6,596 nucleotides of DNA from Gammaproteobacteria bacterium UBA3532 (lineage in GTDB: Bacteria; Pseudomonadota; Gammaproteobacteria; Enterobacterales; UBA3532). The first letter of the stretch is position 1. The number at the start of each line of letters is the position of its first letter. Position numbers and translations under genes: made by a program. This document shows, one piece after another, positions 1 through 4,398 of the stretch. The stretch covers positions 1 to 6,596 of the forward strand of contig DFOV01000029.1 of the NCBI GenBank assembly GCA_002376965.1, read 5' to 3'. The notes below the pieces were generated by a model that was not told the origin of the DNA, did no database searches, and was given only the letters and a program-made list of their open reading frames with translations.

Positions 1-1
1 T

Positions 2-118
2 TATGCTCGTGAGAATCAGATTAAGGGTTGGTCTAGAAAGAAAAAGGAGGCGTTGATGGAAAAGGATTTTGAGCGATTAACTTATTTGTCGAGAAGTTAT
101 AAGTCTGAGAGTTCTTGA
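2..118 (+). CDS. GIY-YIG nuclease family protein, C-terminal fragment (5' end outside window)
   Basis: The open frame enters from the left edge and stops with TGA at 116-118. The 38 visible residues begin YARENQIKGWSRKKKEAL and end in a short Ser-rich tail. The pattern A-R-E-x-Q-I-K-G-W-S-R-x-K-K-x-A-L is typical of the C-terminal half of small single-domain GIY-YIG endonucleases (the YhbQ/UPF0213-like group, usually about 80-100 aa). The Glu at bases 11-13 sits where the family carries its metal-binding Glu. The GIY and YIG motifs themselves would lie upstream and cannot be seen. Family members cut DNA, and some recognise specific single-stranded or structured sites. The gene ends 10 bp before an array of hairpin repeats (128-546), which suggests a functional link but does not prove one. 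Family assignment is fairly secure; activity and substrate are inference. Confidence 0.8.
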   Translation, partial: YARENQIKGWSRKKKEALMEKDFERLTYLSRSYKSESS

Positions 119-127
119 TGGTGAGCG

Positions 128-183
128 GGCCTTCGACAGGCTCAGGCTACGGAGGAGGTTAGTTCGCTGAGCTTGTCGAAGCG
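128..183. repeat. Hairpin unit 1 of the array
   Basis: The arms are at 131-145 and 167-181. The loop carries the GGAGGAGGTTAGTT variant, which is closest to unit 6. The unit begins 10 bp after the stop codon of the GIY-YIG gene. Confidence 0.9.
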
Positions 184-200
184 TTGTGGTGATACGGGAT

Positions 201-256
201 GGCCTTCGACAGGCTCAGGCTACGGAGATTGTTGTTTCGCTGAGCTTGTCGAAGCG
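201..256. repeat. Hairpin unit 2 of the array
   Basis: The arms match unit 1. The loop is the GGAGATTGTTGTTT variant, shared with unit 3. It follows a 17-bp spacer (184-200). Confidence 0.9.
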
Positions 257-273
257 TGGTGGTGGCGTGCGTT

Positions 274-329
274 GGCCTTCGACAGGCTCAGGCTGCGGAG
301 ATTGTTGTTTCGCTGAGCTTGTCGAAGCG
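274..329. repeat. Hairpin unit 3 of the array
   Basis: The loop is the GGAGATTGTTGTTT variant as in unit 2, but is preceded by TGC rather than TAC, as in unit 4. Its two flanking spacers are identical except for one base near the 3' end. Confidence 0.9.
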
Positions 330-346
330 TGGTGGTGGCGTGCGAT

Positions 347-402
347 GGCCTTCGACAGGCTCAGGCTGCGGAGATCCTTGGTTCGCTGAGCTTGTCGAAG
401 CG
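347..402. repeat. Hairpin unit 4 of the array
   Basis: The loop is the GGAGATCCTTGGTT variant, shared with unit 5, and is preceded by TGC as in unit 3. The unit looks like a recombinant step between the 2/3 and 4/5 types. Confidence 0.9.
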
Positions 403-419
403 TGGTGGTGATGAGCGAT

Positions 420-475
420 GGCCTTCGATAGGCTCAGGCTACGGAGATCCTTGGTTCGCTGAGCTTGTCGAAGCG
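420..475. repeat. Hairpin unit 5 of the array
   Basis: This is the only unit with a changed arm base: C to T at 429 (CTTCGATAGG). The change turns a C-G pair into a T.G wobble and leaves the stem foldable on the + strand. The loop is the GGAGATCCTTGGTT variant. Confidence 0.9.
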
Positions 476-490
476 TGGTAGTGATGAGCG

Positions 491-546
491 GGCCTTCGAC
501 AGGCTCAGGCTACGGAGGTGGTTAGTTCGCTGAGCTTGTCGAAGCG
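491..546. repeat. Hairpin unit 6 of the array
   Basis: The loop is GGAGGTGGTTAGTT, one base different from unit 1, and the bases on both sides of the unit also resemble those around unit 1. It follows a shortened 15-bp spacer and ends 22 bp before the amylase stop codon. Confidence 0.9.
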
Positions 547-568
547 TTGTGTGATGTGGGATAGCTAA

Positions 569-2539
569 CTAAAACCCTCCATTAGTGTTGGTGCCGCTGC
601 CAGAATTGAAGCTGTTGTTGTCACCATTTTGCCATTGCACTTGTGCAGGATTATTTTCTTCGCGCTTGATACATTTCCACTCAACCGGTGTATTAGCTGG
701 TATTTGTATAACGCCTGTCCAGGTTGGGTAGTTTTCTGCGCTTAGCTTCACAGCACTGGCTGGGTCCCAGTTACCAAGTTCGTCAATATTACCGACGGCA
801 TAGACGCTCTGACCCCAGTAAGTATGACCATTGGTACAAGTAAAGGTCACATTGACATCATCGGGTGGAATGATGACGCCACCGCCAATGACTTCGTAAC
901 TGCCCGTGTTGTCGTTGAACTTAACGGTATAGTTGCCACCGCTCGCAACAGGAATGTTGTCTCCACCGGCATCGACAAAGTTGTCACCATTATCGTCACC
1001 ATAGTTGGTGGCCCAGTTTCCTGTCACATCAAACTTAAAGCTGCCTGCTGCAGGGAAACTGGCTTGCGCTTCCCATACGCCATCATTGTTACAGGTCATG
1101 GCTAAATTGGCCCAGCTATTAAAGCTGCCGCGCAGGTTCATGCTGCTGTTAGCGCAGCCTTCAGGAATGATAATATCGCTTTTAGTCCAAACGGCCCAAT
1201 TTTGACCGCTTGCCGCCAAGGTATACTCAGAGCCGGGATCCCACTCTAAATGTCCTAATTTGACAGCAACCTTGTCTTCGATAGTTGCTGCATACAAACC
1301 CTGCTTGGCTTCACGAATATTGGGCGAAGATTCGGAATGGATGCCGTTAGATTTACGGATATTGATCAGGGTTTTGATATCATCTTTCATACCCCAGTCA
1401 AAATAGTGTGGCCAGTAGACGGTTGGAATACCTGGGTGGGTAAGGATGTAGGCATATGCCATCATGACTTTGTCGCACTCAACCGCCCAATGGCGTTGAC
1501 CATTGTCGCAGCTTTCACTCGGGCCTGTATCATGGTTGTCAACAAAGGTAACGGCATAGCGTGGTTCGATACCAATCAGGCCGGCCGGTTTGCCAGAGAA
1601 GTCTTTCAGTCGACCAAAGTCCCAGCTGCCAGGGAACTCGGTATGGCCACCATTCTCTTCCTTGTACCAACCAAGGATCTCATTCAGCAGGCCTTTTGTT
1701 GTGAAATCGAATGCTGCGCTGGTGCGGTCGGTGCCATTGATCCACCATTGAAGGCCGTTGCGGTGGTCGTTTGGATCGCCCATATTAGTCCAGTGTTCAC
1801 CTACGCTGAAGTACGGGTCTGAAGCGTTGTTATAGAGCCGATTAGCCCAAGGTGCATAACCCTTAACATAGTCGTAGCGCCAGCCATCGAATCCCAGGCC
1901 TTTTAATCCATTCAGGAAGTCAATGATATCATTTTGGACAGTGACATTTTCGTGATCGACATCGCGAGCCGCAGCATAGCTACCGCCGGTGTCGGCATTG
2001 CCACGCTCCATGTTATCTGTACAGCTTGTTGTTGGAGTGGGGCCGTCCCAGCTATAGTTCCAAGGCTCAAAGCACTCATCACCGCTGGTAATCGCCCATG
2101 TTCCCCAATCCGGGTTTTTGAAATCGTGCCAGTTCGTTGAGCCATTACGGTGGTTAATAACGATATCGCCTATGATCTTGACGTTGTTGCTGGCTAACGC
2201 GCTGATGGCTCCCCTAAGCTCTGCTTCGCTGCCATATTTGGAGTTGTAATTGAAATATTCTTGAGGAAGATAGCCCGCTCCGCCATTACTTCCGGCGAAG
2301 GTTGCTGGTGGCAACCAAATCATATCAATCCCTGCGTCGGCTACATCACCGGCCAGGTTGCCAACAATCCCCCACCATTCACTTTGCCACGAGTGCCAGT
2401 GAAAGCCTTGCATCATAACGTCCTGACTTTGGCCATCCAGCGGTTTTGCGTCAATAGCGGTTAAAGGAAGCGCCGCCATGGCCAGCGCGAGTAATTTTGG
2501 AGCAAATCGGTGTTTATTTACGTATTTCTTTAATTGCAT
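569..2539 (-). CDS. Secreted GH13 alpha-amylase with middle starch-binding-like domain and C-terminal CBM20
   Basis: This 656-aa enzyme is predicted to hydrolyse alpha-1,4-glucan links in starch outside the cytoplasm. Residues 1-31 form a signal peptide: basic start, hydrophobic 16-28, likely cleavage after IDA. The GH13 (beta/alpha)8 barrel spans about 40-390. All four conserved regions are present: DIVINH (125-130); GWRYDYVKGY (219-228) with Arg221 and nucleophile Asp223; SVGEHW (245-250) with acid/base Glu248; FVDNHD (332-337) with Asp337. Barrel and domain C (about 391-455) resemble maltotetraose-forming amylases of Pseudomonas, but product size cannot be read here. Residues 460-551 form a beta-rich module with MNLRGSFNSW and an Asp/Asn/Gly loop (514-528), resembling X25/SusE-type starch-binding domains (tentative). 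CBM20 spans 562-656; Trp591, Lys622 and Trp636 match the usual starch-binding positions. Eight Cys fall into four local pairs (156/173, 344/355, 462/483, 568/623), fitting disulfides in an exported protein. The gene is convergent with the GIY-YIG gene. Confidence 0.96.
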   Translation of the reverse strand: MQLKKYVNKHRFAPKLLALAMAALPLTAIDAKPLDGQSQDVMMQGFHWHSWQSEWWGIVGNLAGDVADAGIDMIWLPPATFAGSNGGAGYLPQEYFNYNSKYGSEAELRGAISALASNNVKIIGDIVINHRNGSTNWHDFKNPDWGTWAITSGDECFEPWNYSWDGPTPTTSCTDNMERGNADTGGSYAAARDVDHENVTVQNDIIDFLNGLKGLGFDGWRYDYVKGYAPWANRLYNNASDPYFSVGEHWTNMGDPNDHRNGLQWWINGTDRTSAAFDFTTKGLLNEILGWYKEENGGHTEFPGSWDFGRLKDFSGKPAGLIGIEPRYAVTFVDNHDTGPSESCDNGQRHWAVECDKVMMAYAYILTHPGIPTVYWPHYFDWGMKDDIKTLINIRKSNGIHSESSPNIREAKQGLYAATIEDKVAVKLGHLEWDPGSEYTLAASGQNWAVWTKSDIIIPEGCANSSMNLRGSFNSWANLAMTCNNDGVWEAQASFPAAGSFKFDVTGNWATNYGDDNGDNFVDAGGDNIPVASGGNYTVKFNDNTGSYEVIGGGVIIPPDDVNVTFTCTNGHTYWGQSVYAVGNIDELGNWDPASAVKLSAENYPTWTGVIQIPANTPVEWKCIKREENNPAQVQWQNGDNNSFNSGSGTNTNGGF

Positions 2540-2545
2540 TTTTTC

Positions 2546-2552
2546 TACCTTA
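2546..2552 (-). promoter_or_regulatory. Probable ribosome binding site of the amylase gene
   Basis: On the - strand AAGGTAG lies about 6 bases before the ATG at 2539-2537. It is a partial match to the Shine-Dalgarno sequence. It supports this start, as does the signal peptide that begins directly after it. Confidence 0.5.
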
Positions 2553-2555
2553 GTT

Positions 2556-2571
2556 TTGGCTATATTGCCAA
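2556..2571. promoter_or_regulatory. 16-bp dyad TTGGC-N6-GCCAA in the amylase leader
   Basis: TTGGC (2556-2560) and GCCAA (2567-2571) form a perfect 5-bp inverted repeat about TATATT, ending 17 bases before the amylase ATG on the - strand. Its position just upstream of the ribosome binding site would suit a repressor operator or a small mRNA hairpin. The bound factor is unknown, and chance occurrence cannot be excluded. Confidence 0.3.
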
Positions 2572-2681
2572 TTTTCTAGCTAGCAAAAGAGAGTGTGAAA
2601 TAAACGCTGTTCCCATGCAGCGATGGTTCTATCCTAGAAAATTGCTGCAGAACCGACCAATCAAATAATTTTTGATAATTC

Positions 2682-2732
2682 ACCCCTCCCCTAGGGGGAG
2701 TCTGGGGGAGTTTTAGGGGAGTATAAGGTGAG
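2682..2732. repeat. C-tract followed by four helically phased G-tract repeats
   Basis: CCCCTCCCC (2683-2691) is followed by GGGGGAG ending at 2700, GGGGGAG ending at 2710, GGGGAG ending at 2721 and a weaker AAGGTGAG ending at 2732. The steps are 10, 11 and 11 bp, close to one helical turn each. The first G-tract can also pair with the C-tract as CTCCCCTAGGGGGAG. The motif recalls the GGGGA-rich MalT boxes of maltose/starch regulons, but it lacks the full GGGGA(T/G)GAGG consensus, so this is only a hint. A G-quadruplex or a degenerate intergenic repeat are alternatives. Confidence 0.45.
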
Positions 2733-2735
2733 TTA

Positions 2736-2819
2736 ATGAGTGTGCTGATGCACCAAAATTATACTTTCACCAGCTTATGCTGCGTTTTTCTTTTGTTGTC
2801 GTCAATAAGTTCAATATAA
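2736..2819 (+). CDS. Possible 27-aa hydrophobic small ORF
   Basis: ATG at 2736 is preceded at 5 bp by AGGTG, a fair Shine-Dalgarno match, and the frame ends with TAA at 2817-2819. The peptide starts MSVLMHQNYTF and continues with a Cys/Leu/Ser-rich hydrophobic stretch (SLCCVFLLLSSISS) that could insert in a membrane or act as a leader peptide. I recognise no family. The ORF is short enough to occur by chance, and its ribosome binding site overlaps the last G-tract repeat. Low confidence that it is a gene. Confidence 0.2.
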   Translation: MSVLMHQNYTFTSLCCVFLLLSSISSI

Positions 2820-3057
2820 ACATATGGTTATATGCTATCCATCCAAAGGGTTGAGGACGGGTTGATAGTGACAGTTTTGTGTGCAGCACCATTAAAATGT
2901 TCGATTTCTAGTGTCTTTTGATTTTTTTCAAAAATCGATGCCGTCAGTGATAAATGGAGTAAATATCTCTTCGCAAACAGGGTTAAACGACCATCGCGTC
3001 GCGTAAAGCACTACTGCAGTGCAAAGAGGTGAATTGCATTTGCTCAATTTACAATCA

Positions 3058-3086
3058 CTGACCATACTAAGTTCATACCCTATAAC
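3058..3086 (+). promoter_or_regulatory. Candidate sigma-70 promoter for the two-component pair
   Basis: CTGACC (3058-3063, 4 of 6 to TTGACA) and TATAAC (3081-3086, 5 of 6 to TATAAT) are 17 bp apart. Transcription would start near 3093, giving a leader of about 14 nt before ATG 3107, which fits the lack of a clear Shine-Dalgarno sequence there. TTGCTC (3040-3045) with CATACT (3063-3068), also 17 bp apart, is a weaker alternative. Confidence 0.35.
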
Positions 3087-3106
3087 CATTACCCGACGCA
3101 GAAAAT

Positions 3107-4375
3107 ATGCTTGATTCTGATTATCCAGTACATCGGATCCTGGTGGTTGAAGACAGCCCAATGGTACGCAAAGTGCTAAATCACCTGATCCGCAATACCT
3201 TAAACGTGGAAGCGCATTTTGTGGAGACCTTTGCTGAGTGTCAGTCATTGGTCGAAGAATACGAGAGTGACTTTTTTGCTGCTTTGGCAGATTTAAATTT
3301 ACCGGATGCGCCCAATGGTGAGGTCGCTGACTATCTGCTGGATCGTGGTATCCCCTGCATTGTATTGACTGGTTCTTACAGTGAAGATCGGCGCGAACAG
3401 ATGTTGGCGATGGGCTTGGTTGACTACATCGTCAAAGAAAGCCGTTATTCCTATGATCATGCGGTGCGCCTGTTGCGCCGGTTGGAAAAAAATCAGCATT
3501 TAAAGTTGATGGTGGTTGATGATTCATCAACTGCTCGTACTTATGTTCGTAGCCTGTTGGAACAACACCTTTATCAGGTCGTTGAAGCCGAAAATGGTGT
3601 GGATGCATTAGAAAAGTTGCAGCAGCATCCCGATATACGTTTGATTATGACCGACTACAACATGCCCGTGATGGATGGGTTTGAGCTGGTGCGAACCATT
3701 CGCCAAGATTATGAGAAAAAAGATCTGGTGATTATCGGATTGTCTTCAGAGGAATCAGCGTCTTTATCGGCCAAGTTTATTAAAAATGGCGCTAACGATT
3801 TCTTAAAAAAACCCTTTGTTCACGAAGAGTTTCACTGTCGCGTTATGCAGTGTATTGAGTCGATGGAGCTGCTTGAGCAAGTTCGAGGGATGAGTTCGCT
3901 TGATGCATTAACCGGTGTTCTTAATCGGCGGGCGTTATTTGTTCAGGGTAAAGAGCTGTATCAGCAAGAGCAGCAAGAGGGGCATGGCCTGGCTGTGGCG
4001 CTTCTCGATATTGATTATTTTAAAACGGTGAATGAAGAATTTGGCAACGACGCTGGTGATGTCGTGTTGCAAGCGGTTTCTCATGTTTTGACGGAAACTT
4101 TGGGTAGATTCGATATATACCGTACCGGAGACAAGCAGTTTGGAATTTTGATGCCCAGGGTTTCTAATCATCAGGCGTGTCAGATCATGCATGGTGTGCG
4201 CGGAAGGGTTGAGTGTGAAGTAATTGAATTACCCCAAGAAGATATTGCAGTTACCGTGAGCATCGGTGTTACCAATGATATGAGCGGGGGATTTGAAAAG
4301 CAGATACGAGCGGCAGAAGAGCGATTGAATCAGGCCATTGAAGCGGGACGAAATTTCGTCATAGGCGATAGCTGA
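3107..4375 (+). CDS. Response regulator REC-REC-GGDEF with degenerate GGDEF motif
   Basis: A 422-aa cytoplasmic protein with the PleD-like order of two receivers and a GGDEF domain. REC1 (about 9-128) has acidic residues Glu15/Asp16, phosphoacceptor Asp62, Thr88 and Lys110. REC2 (about 132-252) has Asp138/Asp139, phosphoacceptor Asp183 in MTDYNMP, Ser213 and Lys235 in LKKPF, so both receivers look phosphorylatable. The GGDEF fold starts at SSLDALTGVLNRR (263-275) and keeps Asp301 and Asp303 (LLDIDYFK), Asn309, SIGVT (385-389) and the closing EAGRN. The signature loop reads GDKQF (341-345): the second Gly, the essential acidic third position and the following Glu are all replaced. No canonical RxxD inhibitory site is visible. 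Diguanylate cyclase activity is therefore unlikely; nucleotide binding or a protein-interaction output is more plausible. The start suits the receiver fold, which begins at residue 9, though no strong ribosome binding site is seen. The kinase gene follows after 23 bp. Confidence 0.95.
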   Translation: MLDSDYPVHRILVVEDSPMVRKVLNHLIRNTLNVEAHFVETFAECQSLVEEYESDFFAALADLNLPDAPNGEVADYLLDRGIPCIVLTGSYSEDRREQMLAMGLVDYIVKESRYSYDHAVRLLRRLEKNQHLKLMVVDDSSTARTYVRSLLEQHLYQVVEAENGVDALEKLQQHPDIRLIMTDYNMPVMDGFELVRTIRQDYEKKDLVIIGLSSEESASLSAKFIKNGANDFLKKPFVHEEFHCRVMQCIESMELLEQVRGMSSLDALTGVLNRRALFVQGKELYQQEQQEGHGLAVALLDIDYFKTVNEEFGNDAGDVVLQAVSHVLTETLGRFDIYRTGDKQFGILMPRVSNHQACQIMHGVRGRVECEVIELPQEDIAVTVSIGVTNDMSGGFEKQIRAAEERLNQAIEAGRNFVIGDS

Positions 4376-4381
4376 CAAAAC

Positions 4382-4385
4382 GGAG
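4382..4385 (+). promoter_or_regulatory. GGAG ribosome binding site, leaves the kinase start ambiguous
   Basis: GGAG lies 13 bp before ATG 4399, which is long, but only 7 bp before an in-frame TTG at 4393. Initiation at TTG would add just two residues. The site supports translation of the kinase from the shared transcript. Confidence 0.45.
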
Positions 4386-4398
4386 AATCAGGTTGTCG

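Larger units (their letters stand above)
128..546. repeat. Array of six 56-bp imperfect palindromes (REP-like hairpins)
   Basis: Six units, each 56 bp, start at 128, 201, 274, 347, 420 and 491, giving four steps of 73 bp and one of 71 bp. Each unit has a left arm CTTCGACAGGCTCAG and a right arm CTGAGCTTGTCGAAG, which pair as a 15-bp stem around a 21-nt loop. The stem holds one conserved G.T wobble when read on the + strand. The only arm substitution is C to T at 429 in unit 5, and it still pairs with G as a wobble. Spacers of 15-17 bp are G-rich and similar to one another (TGGTGGTG... type). Arms of this TTCGACAGGCTCAG/TGAGCTTGTCGAA type are, to my knowledge, abundant intergenic palindromes in many proteobacteria. 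The array fills the gap between the convergent nuclease and amylase genes and could also terminate transcription from both sides. The 73-bp period is not a multiple of three, and the array is not coding. Confidence 0.95.
2540..3106. other. Divergent intergenic region with dyads, phased G-tracts and no certain gene
   Basis: This 567-bp stretch separates the leftward amylase from the rightward signalling pair, so it must hold the promoters of both unless they lie inside genes. Visible structures include TTGGC-N6-GCCAA (2556-2571), a 9-bp inverted pair ATTTTCTAG (2571-2579) and CTAGAAAAT (2634-2642), phased GGGGAG repeats (2694-2732), CATAT-N4-ATATG (2821-2834) and a T/A-rich dyad TCGATTT...AAATCGA (2901-2938). 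A 27-codon ORF with a fair ribosome binding site sits at 2736-2819. I see no tRNA, no riboswitch I can name and no clear rho-independent terminator. Confidence 0.7.

Noticed and set aside
186..389. 67-codon ORF on the + strand inside the repeat array
   Set aside because: It is a by-product of the repeats. The 73-bp period shifts the frame in each unit, there is no ribosome binding site, and the peptide is low-complexity.
128..546. CRISPR array
   Set aside because: The repeated unit (56 bp) is longer than the 15-17 bp spacers, the spacers are similar to one another rather than unique, and each unit is a long hairpin. No cas gene is present.
1337..1822. 161-codon ORF on the + strand opposite the amylase
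   Set aside because: It lies entirely antisense to the catalytic barrel of a well-supported GH13 enzyme and shows no recognisable domain. Other antisense ORFs in the amylase were rejected for the same reason.
2586..2610. CRP-type site at TGTGAAATAAACGCTG
   Set aside because: Only the TGTGA half is present; the second half-site TCACA is missing.
2772..2795. Rho-independent terminator CAGC-TTAT-GCTG followed by T-rich DNA
   Set aside because: The stem is only 4 bp and does not extend, and there is no clear upstream + strand gene that it would terminate.
2901..2938. TCGATTT...AAATCGA dyad with inner TTTTGA/TCAAAA stem
   Set aside because: It is AT-rich and within what chance gives in such DNA. 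It has no following T-tract and no known operator resemblance, so it is noted only in the intergenic entry.
2928..3248. 106-codon ORF on the - strand across the start of the response regulator
   Set aside because: Almost half of it is antisense to the first receiver domain. It has no recognisable motif and no support from context.
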